Below, piece after piece: positions 1 to 10,000 of a stretch of 64,000 bases of DNA (positions are counted from its first letter, which is position 1; each line of letters starts with the position of its first letter). Under the pieces are notes generated by a model. The model searched no databases and was not told where the DNA came from. It was given only the letters and a program-made list of their open reading frames with translations. The DNA is from Bacillota bacterium. Its GTDB lineage: Bacteria > Bacillota > Clostridia > Saccharofermentanales > Fastidiosipilaceae. Made by a program: the position numbers and the translations under genes. The stretch spans positions 168,853 through 232,852 of the forward strand of contig JAEZWR010000029.1 of assembly GCA_023420115.1 (NCBI GenBank), given 5' to 3'.

Positions 1-63
1 AGTTTAATTTTAGATGTGAATTTAGAAGGGGTCGAGTATGACATAACGGCCTCATATCTATAG
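1..63 (+). CDS. C-terminal end of an unidentified gene cut by the window edge
   Basis: Frame 1 is open from the first base to a TAG at 61-63 and encodes about 20 residues ending in EYDITASYL. The amino-acid mix looks like ordinary soluble protein rather than translated AT-rich spacer. The fragment is too short for family assignment. It would be the gene preceding pncA on the same strand. Continuous reading off the left edge is seen; that it is a real gene end is inference. Confidence 0.35.
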   Translation, partial: SLILDVNLEGVEYDITASYL

Positions 64-364
64 GTTTATATAAATAGAACTGCCTATTTATATGGGGAAA
101 GGTGGTTTCGGACAATTCTGACAATTCATTTAATGATTTTTTAAAAATTATATATTAAAAGTTAGTTGTGGGGTGAGAAGATATATTTCATAAGATTAAA
201 AATCTTGATGTTGGAACAATAAAATTTGATGTTTCATTTAAAATTAGTGAATGATTGTAAATGGAGATTATGGGACGGACTCTGGGTATCAGAAAGATGA
301 ATTTGAGTTTAAATCTGTCTGATAAGTTTGAGACTGAAAGAATAATGATGAAAGGGCTAAAGAT
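64..364. other. Intergenic region with an AT-rich inverted repeat
   Basis: No convincing gene is present. Bases 68-77 and 84-93 form a perfect 10-bp inverted repeat (ATATAAATAG / CTATTTATAT) with a 6-base loop. It could be an operator or a weak hairpin, but it is not followed by a T-run, so it is unlikely to be an intrinsic terminator. Short open stretches between 200 and 350 have no good start or ribosome site. Confidence 0.4.
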
Positions 365-1057
365 ATGCTGATTAATGAGTATGCTAGTAATGGTCATGAA
401 ATATTTAGCGATAGTGGAATTGATGAGCCTAATGATAGTTTGGAAAAAGCACCTTGTGAGAAGATTTTGGCAGTTAAAGGGCGAAGAGCGATAGTTGTTG
501 TCGATGTTCAGAATGATTTTTGCGAGGGTGGTTCGTTAGCTGTTTCTGGTGGAAATGAGCTGGCAAAAAATTTAGCTGATTTTTTGAAATCAAATAGGGC
601 GAATAACTATGATTATATTATTGCTACAAGAGATGCGCATATTGATCCCAAGGGTCATTTTAGTGTATCGCCAGATTATATAAATACTTGGCCTATTCAT
701 TGTTTGAAAGGAAGAGATGGTTTTGAAATTCATCCTAGCCTTAAGGAGTTTAAGTTTGACAATATCTTTGATAAAGGGGAGTATGAGGCGGCTTATTCTG
801 GATTTGAGGGTCATGATTCAAATGGTCTTTGTCTTGATGAGTGGCTTAAGGATAGGGAGGTAAGGTTTCTGGATGTAGTCGGTATTGCCTGTGATTATTG
901 TGTGCGGGCTACGATTTTGGATGCGCTTAAATTGGGTTTTGTGGTCAGGCTTCTCCGTCCTTTTACTATCGCTGTAAATTCTAGCGATATTGATAAGGTT
1001 TGCAGGGAACTTGAAGGGCTAGGGGTGGAGATATGTAGTGATTGTGTGAAGCCTTAG
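365..1057 (+). CDS. pncA: Nicotinamidase (PncA, isochorismatase fold)
   Basis: Hydrolyses nicotinamide to nicotinate and ammonia, feeding NAD salvage in the cytosol. The full catalytic set of the family is visible: Asp47 in VVVDVQNDF, Lys137 in FDKGEYEAAYSGF and the nucleophile Cys179 in GIACDYCVRAT. Metal ligands Asp90, His92 and His98 lie in TRDAHIDPKGHF and His112 in WPIHC. At 230 residues it is slightly longer than usual because about 40 residues precede the first core strand. The ATG at 365 has an AAAGGG site 8 bases upstream, so this start is preferred, but a later GTG/TTG near 456-470 would give the standard N-terminus. It stands alone, with no other NAD gene adjacent. Family call is firm; the exact start is less so. 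Confidence 0.9.
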   Translation: MLINEYASNGHEIFSDSGIDEPNDSLEKAPCEKILAVKGRRAIVVVDVQNDFCEGGSLAVSGGNELAKNLADFLKSNRANNYDYIIATRDAHIDPKGHFSVSPDYINTWPIHCLKGRDGFEIHPSLKEFKFDNIFDKGEYEAAYSGFEGHDSNGLCLDEWLKDREVRFLDVVGIACDYCVRATILDALKLGFVVRLLRPFTIAVNSSDIDKVCRELEGLGVEICSDCVKP

Positions 1058-1230
1058 AAAGTTTAGTTTTGATATTCCTTTTAGTTTTATTTTTTGAGTG
1101 ATTTAATGATTGATTTGTGGCTGATTTATAGCTGATTTATCTATTGGTAGCTAGTCTTGTTTTTTGTATTTGTTTTTTTTCTTGGATCTTTTTGCTGATA
1201 TTTTGTATGTTGATGATGGTGATTTGTTTG

Positions 1231-1298
1231 AATATAGAATAAAAAAAAACAGACATAAGATTATGAAGTTCTTGCAACCTTGTGTAAATTTATATAAT
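1231..1298 (+). promoter_or_regulatory. Putative promoter region of the large adhesin, shared with the next adhesin gene
   Basis: A block containing ATGAAGTTCTTGCAAC (1263-1278) has a close match, ATGCAGTTCTTGAAAC (6941-6956), upstream of the second surface-protein gene. In both it is preceded by a GAATAGAA and A-rich stretch. TTGCAA (1272-1277) could be the -35 and TATAAT (1293-1298) the -10, with a short 15-bp spacer. The similarity is seen; co-regulation is inferred. Confidence 0.45.
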
Positions 1299-1302
1299 AT
1301 TT

Positions 1303-1316
1303 TATTTATATAAATA
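1303..1316. repeat. 14-bp AT palindrome upstream of adhesin gene
   Basis: TATTTATATAAATA is a perfect palindrome just downstream of the candidate -10. Related AT-rich inverted repeats sit at 68-93 and 62283-62308. In DNA this AT-rich the match could be chance, but its position between promoter and gene would suit an operator or an mRNA 5' hairpin. Confidence 0.35.
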
Positions 1317-1434
1317 GGGAGTGAGTCTGCCATTAGTGGACCGCTTTTTTTCTTTGTTGTGCCAATATATGATTTTTACAATCTTATGTTGCGTGATGTT
1401 GAATTTTTTTTCTTTGGAGGACTTTAATTTTTTT

Positions 1435-4400
1435 ATGAGCAAAGGTGCATTTTTGAGAAGAATGAAGCTTGGTTTGACAGCTTTTTCTATGCTTCTAGGT
1501 ATGACTTTTGTAGCTACACATGAGCTTGCAGCAGTTGATACTGCGGTTGCTCTTGATACGCACTATGGTATTGTTTCGCTGGATTTAGGTGATTTTAACT
1601 ATTATGCTTTTGAAAAGTCTAAGGAAGTTGATTACGGTACTGATTATTTTAAATATGGTGCGGGAATCAAGATGAAATGGATTTTGCCCCCTGATGTTAA
1701 GGAGGGTGATTCTTTTACACTTGAACTACCAGCTGAGGTTAATGTTGATAACCAGCCTGATCCAAATAAAATATTTTTTACCGTAAAAGATCAAACAGCG
1801 CCTGATAATGTCGTTCTTAATGTGTATTTCAAGGAGCGCAAGGGCGAGCATGATATTTTGACCTTCGTTGCGACAAAGTATGCCGAAACAAAGGCTAACG
1901 GTATAAATTCTTATAGTGGTGATGCTGTTATTGGTAACAAAATAGATAGCTCTAAGATTAAGTCCATTTATAACTATGATATTGCAGCAAGTCAGAGTCG
2001 TCAGGAAAATGCACCTAAGACAGATTTTGATAAGAACAAAGATTATTATCAGGGATTTCGACCCAATTATAGTTATTTCAATGATTCTCCAAATGGAGAA
2101 GATACATCGAGCCATAAAAAAACTTTAACTTATAAGACTAAGTATATGAATGGCTTGGAGCGTACTCTTAATGACGAGACATCTGTCAGCTATCGTTCAC
2201 AACTTTTCTACGATGGATATATGTATACCCGTTTCGGTGATCTTATGATTCAGCCGATTAAGGAGGATGCCGACTCTGTTACATATATGATTCTTTATAA
2301 TGTTGCTGGTACTGGTCAGGCAGCTGGTGGTGTTACACAAGAATTCAGATTAAGTACAACAGGCTTCCCACAATACGATGGATATAGTCCAGATGGAAGA
2401 CGAGGCAATCTTTCTCCATACAATGGAACATATACTAATTCAATGACTGTTTATCGCGCTCTTCCTAGACAGGGAACATCTGCCCCAAGAACTAAGCGAC
2501 AGATTGATGCAACACTATTGGGAGAAAAAGTAACATTAAATAATGCAGCATTAAATCAATATAGTTCAACTTTTACATTCCCAGATGATGATAATACATA
2601 TTATATTGAACTTAAGATGCGTAAGAGATCTCCACTTGTAAAGACACCATCAGGCGGCGATGGATATTTTATGGCTTTATTCCAAGATAGAAGAATTAGA
2701 AGATTTATTTTAGAAGATTTCTATCATGGAACAACGGGTACAGGTAACGCTGTACTTTCAGAAAACCCAGATGCTTATATCACACGTATTTCCCTAAACT
2801 TGACAAAAGTCGATGAAAAAGATCAGCCACTAAAGGCAGATGGAATTACCTTTACACTGCGAGACCAAGACAATTATGACATCGTAAAGACAGTATCAAA
2901 GGAAACTGGTACAGTAAGTTTCACAGGTTTATTGAAAAATCATACTTATACCTTAACAGAAACTACAGCCGCAGAAGGATATAAGAAGAATGAAAAGTCT
3001 TACACAGTTAAAATTGATGAACAGGGAAATATCACGATTGACGGAACAGATGACGACGTCAAACTTCTAAATAGAGAAGAGAGGCGTGCCGTAGATACCG
3101 AAGACATTAGTGCAAGCTATAGCTTCAAGAACCACAAGATTTCAAATGGCAATGGTTATTTTAAAGTCATCCATAAATATTACGTTGATCCTACACAATT
3201 AGAGAACGACGAGAAGCCAGAGACGCAAGAAGAAGAAAAAGAGACCGAGGGCAAGGAAACAGAAAAATATGCTGCTTCTAAACCTAAAGAAGTAGACGGT
3301 TATCGTTATGTTAAAGTCAAACGCTCACATGAAGATAACATACAGCTTGGTGCAGATAACAATTCAACAGTCGAGGGTAATTATGTCAAAGATGAACATT
3401 TGACAGTTACTTACTACTACCTAAAGATTGGTCACTTTATCGAGAAGCACGAGTACTATGAGAGCGAGGAGGCTGCGAGAGCACATGCTCCAAATACAGC
3501 GACAAAGACTCTTGAGAACCCGCGCACAGATAATCAGAAGCAAAGTGGCGATAAGAGTCAGAAATTTAATTCAGAGAAGCATGAAATAGATAATTATGTT
3601 TTTGCTTCTGTTGAATCAGATAGTGATGATGTACAACCTAACCCTAATGGTGATAGTTCGGAAGCAAATTTCATTCCAGGCGAGACTATTACCTACACCT
3701 ATCGATACTACAAAAATGCCAATCAGCCAGAAGTGCCAACACCAGATACTGAAAAGGGATCTTTCCAAGTAATCCACAAGTATTACTCGGATAAGAACGA
3801 ACTAGATAAGAAGAGTGATACAACAGACTCAACAGATAAACTAACTGAAACCAGTGGTACAGCAGAACAAACATATGCTGAGTCCAATATCGCTCCAAAA
3901 GAGGGATATGACTTCGTCAGCTTAGACGTCTCAAATCCTGCCATTCAGAAGAATGGAGATGAGAATGGCACAGTTGAGGGGAACTATATACCTAAAGAAC
4001 ACCTCACAGTCACATATTACTACCTGAAAAAAGGTGAATTCAAAGAAATTCATAAGTACTTTGACAGTCAAGAAGCAGCTGAAAGTGGCACAGGGGAAAC
4101 AGAAACTGTTATCAATCCTAGAAGTGAAAAATCCAAAAACCAACGTGGCAATAACTTAGAAGACTTTACCTCACAGCAAAATGCCAAAGATGGATATACT
4201 TTCTTGAAAGTTACAAGTAATAAAGTAGATAGACCGGCTGGACAGAATGGAGAGAATACAACTGGTAAATTTATTCCAGGGGAGACAGTAGAACATACAT
4301 ATATTTACTACAAACAAGATAAAACACCAGAAGAACCAGGGGTTGAAGAGAACGAAGGCTTCTTCAAGGTCGTCCATAAATATTATTCAGATAAGAATGA

Positions 4401-6816
4401 GTTAGACCAAAAGAGCGAGAATTATGACTCCAAAGATGAGATTGAAGAAACATCTGGAAACCAAGATGAGACCTATGCTTCTTCAGAGAAAAAAGAAAAA
4501 GATGATTATGAGTTTGTCTCTGTAGAGACGTCTAATGAGAGCGTTAGAAAGACTACTGACGGCAATGGTACAGAAGTAGGAAATTATGTGCCAGATGAAC
4601 ATTTACTCGTAACTTACTATTACATAAAGAAAGGTAAGTTCCAAGAAATTCATCAGTACTTCAACTCAGAAGAAGAGGCAAAAGCTGGAACAGCGCCTGC
4701 TTTGACCAAGACGAACCCACGTACCGATAATAAGGTACAGAGTGGTAACAACGAAGAAGAATTTACTTCCAAGCAGAATAGCGAAGAGGGATATGTTTTC
4801 TATAGCGTACAATCAGATAATGAGAAGAGACCAGCAGGTGACAAAGGTGCAGATACAAGCGGCAAGTTTATTCCAGGAGTTACAGTAACTCACACCTATC
4901 GTTATTACAAACAAGCCAAAACACCAGAAGAACCAGATCCAAATGCAAACAAAGGCTTCTTCAAAGTAACACATAAGTATTATTCTCAGTTTAACGAGGC
5001 TACAGCTAAGAGTAATAACTATGACTCGATAGAAGAGATACCTGAAACATCAGGTACAGCAGAACAAGATTACGCTGCATCAGAGCAGAAGCTAAAAGAT
5101 AAATATGAATTAATCGCGACAGTTGCCTCTGAGGGAGTAACAACTAAAGCCAGTGAGGGCAATAATCCACCTACAGGAACTGAGGCAGGAAAGTACCAAG
5201 TTGGCAAACACCTTGAAGTTACCTATTACTATCTACTTAAAGGTGAATTTAAAGAAGTCCATAATTACTATGAAACAAAGTCAGACGCCGAAGCTGGAAT
5301 AAATGTCAAAGAGACAGTAGTAAATCCAAACAATAATGGCGTAAATAGGAAAGGTCACGATCAAGAAGACTTTAGCTCAGAGAAGATACTCAATGGTTAC
5401 ACCTTCCTAAAGGCTGAATCAGATAAACAAGAAAGACCTGTTAATCAGAATGGCGAAGTCGTCACAGGTAAGTTTATCCCTGGCGAAGTAGTTACACATA
5501 CTTATACTTATTACAAGACCGATGACACTGCAACACCACCACCGTCACCAGAGCCCGAGGAACCAGGAAATCCAAACCCGCCACCAGTTGATCCAGGAGA
5601 GCCAGGCGGTGAAGAACCAACCCCACCAAATCCTGATCCTAATCAACCAGTAGAACCAAGTGAACCAGATCCAGAGAACCCAAATCCTGTAACACCAGTT
5701 GATCCAAGCGAACCAGGTGGTGAAGAACCAACCCCACCAAATCCTGAGCCTAATCAACCAGTAGAACCAAGTGAACCAGATCCAGAGAACCCTGACAAAC
5801 CCGACCAACCAGATCCAGATAGTCCAGATCCAGGTGGAGAGGAAGAACCAAAAGGCAACAAGGGATATTTCAAGGTAATACATAAGTATTACTCAACTGT
5901 TGAAGACCTTAATGAAGATAATGACAACACAGATGAGACAGACGAAATTCCAGAAACAAGTGGAACTGGCGATGAAGAATATGGTAGCTCCAATAAGAAT
6001 GAGAAGCCTGGATACGACTTTGTAAAGGTTACATCATCTGATGAGTCAGTAGGTAAGACTCCGAATAATGACGGAACAACACCAGGTAATTACATTCCAG
6101 ACAAGACAATTACTGTTACCTATTATTATTTGAAGAAGGGTGAATTCAAAGAAGTACATGAATTCTATAGAAATAAGGATGATGCGGAAAAAGGAAATAA
6201 TCCTGAAAAAGTAGAAGTCAATCCTCGTACAGGTACAGAAAACCAGAGAGGGAATAATCAAGAGAACTTCACTTCTGTAAAGACTGATAACGAAGAATAT
6301 GTATTCTATAATGCAAGCTCTTCAACAGAAGAAAGACCAGTAGGTGATAATGGATCAGAGATAAGTGGCAAATTTATTCCTGGAGTAACAGTGGTACACA
6401 CTTATCGTTATTACAAGGATACTGAACCAAACAAACCAGGTGAGCCAGACGGAAATAACCCCAATGACCCGAGTAATCCAGATGGCAACAATCCAAACAA
6501 ACCAGGTGAGCCAGACGGAAATAACCCCAATGATCCAAGTAATCCAGATGGCAATAATCCAAACAAGCCAGGTGAACCAAATGGAGAAAATCCAGATGAC
6601 CCCAATTCTCCTGACAACAATAATCCAAAAGTTCCAGGATTATATGTAGAAAGAGGAAATGGCGGTGGAAATGGTTCAGGTGGAGGAAACCAGAAACCAA
6701 ATGTACCTAAGACGGGAGAAGCTGCTGAGACAATCCCCGCATATATGCTGCTAGTATCTGCAATTGCTTTTGTGCTGGTAAAGAAAAATTTAAGAAACAA
6801 AGAAGAACTTAAATAA
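1435..6816 (+). CDS. Giant LPXTG-type cell-wall adhesin with Cna-B and MucBP-like repeats
   Basis: About 1793 residues. The order is: signal peptide (basic start, then a hydrophobic run to residue ~35); an N-terminal region of about 420 residues that resembles MSCRAMM-type ligand-binding domains; one Cna-B/SpaA-type domain (nt ~2790-3090); then ten MucBP-like modules. The modules alternate between type A (GxFKVxHKYYS..., ending VTYYYL) and type B (GEFKEIHxYF..., ending HTYRYYK), giving five A-B pairs. A Pro/Glu linker (~5530-5860) separates pairs 4 and 5. A Pro/Asn/Gly stalk is followed by VPKTGE, a membrane helix and a basic tail, so the protein should be anchored to peptidoglycan by sortase. 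An in-frame GTG lies at 1321, but ATG 1435 follows a GGAGG (1416-1420) and begins a clean signal peptide. Binding to mucin or matrix is inferred from the domains. Confidence 0.85.
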   Translation: MSKGAFLRRMKLGLTAFSMLLGMTFVATHELAAVDTAVALDTHYGIVSLDLGDFNYYAFEKSKEVDYGTDYFKYGAGIKMKWILPPDVKEGDSFTLELPAEVNVDNQPDPNKIFFTVKDQTAPDNVVLNVYFKERKGEHDILTFVATKYAETKANGINSYSGDAVIGNKIDSSKIKSIYNYDIAASQSRQENAPKTDFDKNKDYYQGFRPNYSYFNDSPNGEDTSSHKKTLTYKTKYMNGLERTLNDETSVSYRSQLFYDGYMYTRFGDLMIQPIKEDADSVTYMILYNVAGTGQAAGGVTQEFRLSTTGFPQYDGYSPDGRRGNLSPYNGTYTNSMTVYRALPRQGTSAPRTKRQIDATLLGEKVTLNNAALNQYSSTFTFPDDDNTYYIELKMRKRSPLVKTPSGGDGYFMALFQDRRIRRFILEDFYHGTTGTGNAVLSENPDAYITRISLNLTKVDEKDQPLKADGITFTLRDQDNYDIVKTVSKETGTVSFTGLLKNHTYTLTETTAAEGYKKNEKSYTVKIDEQGNITIDGTDDDVKLLNREERRAVDTEDISASYSFKNHKISNGNGYFKVIHKYYVDPTQLENDEKPETQEEEKETEGKETEKYAASKPKEVDGYRYVKVKRSHEDNIQLGADNNSTVEGNYVKDEHLTVTYYYLKIGHFIEKHEYYESEEAARAHAPNTATKTLENPRTDNQKQSGDKSQKFNSEKHEIDNYVFASVESDSDDVQPNPNGDSSEANFIPGETITYTYRYYKNANQPEVPTPDTEKGSFQVIHKYYSDKNELDKKSDTTDSTDKLTETSGTAEQTYAESNIAPKEGYDFVSLDVSNPAIQKNGDENGTVEGNYIPKEHLTVTYYYLKKGEFKEIHKYFDSQEAAESGTGETETVINPRSEKSKNQRGNNLEDFTSQQNAKDGYTFLKVTSNKVDRPAGQNGENTTGKFIPGETVEHTYIYYKQDKTPEEPGVEENEGFFKVVHKYYSDKNELDQKSENYDSKDEIEETSGNQDETYASSEKKEKDDYEFVSVETSNESVRKTTDGNGTEVGNYVPDEHLLVTYYYIKKGKFQEIHQYFNSEEEAKAGTAPALTKTNPRTDNKVQSGNNEEEFTSKQNSEEGYVFYSVQSDNEKRPAGDKGADTSGKFIPGVTVTHTYRYYKQAKTPEEPDPNANKGFFKVTHKYYSQFNEATAKSNNYDSIEEIPETSGTAEQDYAASEQKLKDKYELIATVASEGVTTKASEGNNPPTGTEAGKYQVGKHLEVTYYYLLKGEFKEVHNYYETKSDAEAGINVKETVVNPNNNGVNRKGHDQEDFSSEKILNGYTFLKAESDKQERPVNQNGEVVTGKFIPGEVVTHTYTYYKTDDTATPPPSPEPEEPGNPNPPPVDPGEPGGEEPTPPNPDPNQPVEPSEPDPENPNPVTPVDPSEPGGEEPTPPNPEPNQPVEPSEPDPENPDKPDQPDPDSPDPGGEEEPKGNKGYFKVIHKYYSTVEDLNEDNDNTDETDEIPETSGTGDEEYGSSNKNEKPGYDFVKVTSSDESVGKTPNNDGTTPGNYIPDKTITVTYYYLKKGEFKEVHEFYRNKDDAEKGNNPEKVEVNPRTGTENQRGNNQENFTSVKTDNEEYVFYNASSSTEERPVGDNGSEISGKFIPGVTVVHTYRYYKDTEPNKPGEPDGNNPNDPSNPDGNNPNKPGEPDGNNPNDPSNPDGNNPNKPGEPNGENPDDPNSPDNNNPKVPGLYVERGNGGGNGSGGGNQKPNVPKTGEAAETIPAYMLLVSAIAFVLVKKNLRNKEELK
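5602..5820 (+). repeat. Pro/Glu-rich coding repeat (111-bp period)
   Basis: The block starting at 5602 recurs at 5713 with few changes, a 37-codon period encoding PGGEEPTPPNP and NQPVEPSEPDPENP segments. It lies in the linker between MucBP-like pairs of the adhesin and probably varies in copy number between strains. Confidence 0.7.
6427..6570 (+). repeat. Pro/Asn-rich coding repeat (66-bp period) in the wall-spanning stalk
   Basis: The unit starting at 6427 recurs at 6493 (22 codons, NKPGEPDGNNPNDPSNPDGN), with a third degenerate unit near 6559. This is the cell-wall-spanning stalk just before the sorting signal. Near-identical DNA suggests recent slippage or recombination. Confidence 0.75.
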
Positions 6817-6840
6817 TTGAAAAGTTGGACTTTGTGCTTG

Positions 6841-6878
6841 AGAGCGATTTATCTATAAGTGGTAGATCGCTCTTTTTT
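6841..6878 (+). terminator. Intrinsic terminator after the adhesin
   Basis: AGAGCGAT (6841-6848) pairs with ATCGCTCT (6866-6873), followed by a T-run to 6878. It lies 25 bases after the adhesin stop codon. Confidence 0.85.
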
Positions 6879-6882
6879 ATTA

Positions 6883-6898
6883 CGCGGGAGTGCTTTTT
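6883..6898 (+). repeat. Dispersed motif copy CGCGGGAGTGCTTTTT
   Basis: One of about ten copies of a short motif found through the window. This copy sits after the terminator and 135 bp before the next gene, in the same orientation as that gene. Confidence 0.55.
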
Positions 6899-6949
6899 AT
6901 AAAATGTTGTAAATTTTGTTTCTGAATAGAAGAAAAAGACATGCAGTTC

Positions 6950-6979
6950 TTGAAACTACATATATCTGTGTATTAGAAT
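6950..6979 (+). promoter_or_regulatory. Promoter of the second surface-protein gene
   Basis: TTGAAA (6950-6955), an 18-bp spacer and TAGAAT (6974-6979) make a reasonable sigma-A promoter 55 bp before the start codon. The -35 lies inside the GTTCTTG-AAC block shared with the region upstream of the first adhesin. Confidence 0.5.
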
Positions 6980-7033
6980 TAAGGATGTATGTAAAGTGAT
7001 AAGATTCGCACTGAGATTAAAAAGGAGCAGAGA

Positions 7034-10000
7034 ATGAAAAAAATCATTTCGATGATATCGGCACTGGCTTTGATGAGTTCGCTAGTTTTGCCATACAGTA
7101 ATGTAATAGTAGGTAATAACCCTATCTATGCCGCTGAAGCAACAGAGGACAAGGAGCAAATTCTAACTCAAGGTAAGAGGGAACTTAATGATCTTAAACG
7201 TGCCGCTGAGTTTAAACTTTCCGGAGGTAACAATGGCTTCTGGGAACAGTTTTTGTTTACATTTAATGATATTTATTCATCTCTTGATTCGGCTGATTCG
7301 GCAGAGGACGCTAAGATAAAGGTCTCTGCTGCCAAGGAAAGATTTAATACCACATTTGAAGATGCTCTTGATGAAGCACTTGCTGACTCTAAAAATGTTG
7401 TTGATACACACATTAATAGTGGTAAGAATGATGCCGCTTGGACAGAAGAGGCGAAGAAAAAGTTGGATGATTATAGACAGAAGCTCTATACCAGTCTCGA
7501 TGCTGCCAGAGAAGAATATTCTAGACAGGCTGATTTAACTGAAACTCTTAAAAATAATATCTATGCAATTACTAGCCGTTTCGAACGTGAGGTTGCAATT
7601 GAAAAATTAGAGGCTGAGGTTAATAAGATTGTAGACGGCAATGCAAGTGCTGAAGAAGGTAAGAAATTAACAGAAGAGCAGCTTGAAAATATCAAAACAG
7701 TCCTAGCTGATTACAAACAGAAATTGCAAGCGATTGTTTTTGACAATCACGCGACGAAAAATCAGGAACTTAAGAATCTCGAGGCTGAGGCAAACCAAAA
7801 GATAGATGAACTTAATGTTCCTAAGCCAAAGGAAGATACTTCTGATAATCAAGAAAATAAGAAAACATTTAAGATAAACTTTAATGACCTCATGGGTAAC
7901 CCTGTCACTTCAATTATGATTGAACCGGGAAAATCACTCAAAGATAATGGGGAAACTTTGCCAACTGTTAATACAAGGGGAGCGACAAGGTACGGTTGGA
8001 TTGATTCAGAGCGCAAAGACCTTTATATTCCACTTTTAGAGAAATTTGTCGGTGTATCTCAAGGTAGTCCTGAATTAGAGGCAAATAGAAAGAAATTAAG
8101 AGAGTCTGTTATAAAAGAGGACACTGTATTAGGTGAGGCGGGCAAGGCTGGCGAAATGACTCTATATTACATAAGTAATCGTGCATGGCAATACGCTAGT
8201 TTCTTTACCGATTCTGATTCTTCTTCATGGAAAGATGGAAATATTGTAAATAGGACGCTAGCCACATTAAAGGCTCTAGACTATAGAAGAAGTGGATATG
8301 AAACTATGCCGGAACATCCAACTGAAGAAGAGGGTTGGCTAAATCCACATGGATATGAGTTCATTGGTTGGTATACAAAGGGTACTGAGGGAGAAATATC
8401 TGGTGAAGACAAAAAGGGAAGAAGGTATAAGAAAGTAACTCCTGATTCGCCTATTAGCTCACAGCAATATGCTCTTTATAAAATAAATTACAGGCTGCAT
8501 TTTGAGGATGGCAAGACCCCGGAGCAGACTGCTTTTATCTATCGAACACCTAGTGCACTTCCATATGTAAAAGAACTTCATAATTTTGTTGAGAGTCCAA
8601 CTGCTGAGGGCAAGATATTCAAGGGTTGGTATACTGAGCAAAATGGTCAAGGACAGAAGATGACGAAGTACCAGCTATCTAACTGGTCAGGGGCTTCTAG
8701 CAAAAATCTTTATGCTTACTGGGTAGATGAACTTACAGTTACTAAGAAACTTGCTGATAGCGATGAAGTCATTAAGCTTGAAAAGGGTGCTAAGCTAAAT
8801 AAGACTCAACTAGTTGCGCCTGAAGTTGAGGGAAAGACTTTCCTAGAATGGAATACAGCAGCAGATGGCACTGGAACTAAAGTGACTACCGAGACCATAG
8901 TCGAAGAAAATATGGATATCTATCCAGTATATACAGTAAATGTTATATTCGATTCTAACGGTGGTTCGGATATTAAGAATAAGACTGTAGCAGTAGTAGT
9001 GGGACAAACTATTGGTGAGAAGTTCCCCGAGGAAGTACCAAGTAGATCTGAACATGATTTCTTAGGTTGGTTTACTGATAGGACCGCTGGAGATAGCGTC
9101 AGTGCTGCCACTGCCCCAAGTGAAGCTACAACATACTATGCACATTGGCAAGAGTGGGAGACACTACTTCCTCCAACTGTGACAACAATTAGCAAAGATG
9201 GCGATGATTATGTGATTAAAGGAAATGCTCCTATTGGCTCTACTGTTGTAATTAAGGGCGTAGGTGGAAATGATATCGAAGTTCCAGTCAATGAAGATGG
9301 AACTTTCGAAGTTAGAATCCCAGCGGCTCAAGTTACAGACAAAGTTGATGGAAAAATATATACAAAAGAAAATGGAAAAAAGTCATCTTCTGAAACAGAC
9401 TTTAGTATAGATCCAAGTGGCCCCAATCCTCCAGTTGTCAAGCCAGCCAAAGAAAGTGATACCACTGTTGAAGTAGAAGTTCCAGATATTAATGCCGATA
9501 ATAAGACCACAAAGATTAAAGTTAATGTCAACAATGGCGAAGATAATAAGACAATTGAACTTAGCATTGGCGAAGATAACATCTGGAAAAAGGCCGACGG
9601 AACTCCTGTTGAAGTGAAAAAGGACGGAGATAAGACTTATCTTTCAATTCCTTTATCCAAACCACTTAAAGGTGGAGAAATAGTTAGAGTAACATCTTAT
9701 GACAAGATTGGTAATACTAGTGAAGTCACAACTACTGTAAGTAAGTTGGATAGAGTGACAGTAACAGTTATTAGGGGAGATGAAAGTAGTGATTATGAAA
9801 TCGTCAAGGGTTCAAAACTCCCTGAAGAAGCACTTCCAAATACTTCATATATCGAGGGGGGAATTTTAAACTGCTACAATACAATGTTAGATGCTACTGG
9901 CGATGTAATCACCAAAGATACAGTCTTTGATGAAGATGCTGTGGTTTTCTGTGTTGTAGAAGTTTCGATAAATTTCCTTGATCCAGATAGCGATGATGCA

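Noticed and set aside
68..93. AT inverted repeat as an intrinsic terminator of the left-edge gene
   Set aside because: The stem is all A/T apart from one pair and no T-run follows, so it would not terminate efficiently.
1321..1434. Upstream start (GTG 1321) for the large adhesin
   Set aside because: It would place a second hydrophobic stretch before a normal signal peptide, while ATG 1435 has a GGAGG upstream.
5545..5883. Minus-strand open frame very rich in Trp
   Set aside because: It is the complement of the Pro-rich linker of the adhesin; Trp codons arise from CCA codons on the other strand.
6427..6640. Spaced direct repeats resembling a CRISPR array
   Set aside because: Repeats are in frame, contiguous and code for the Pro/Asn stalk; there are no unique spacers and no cas genes.
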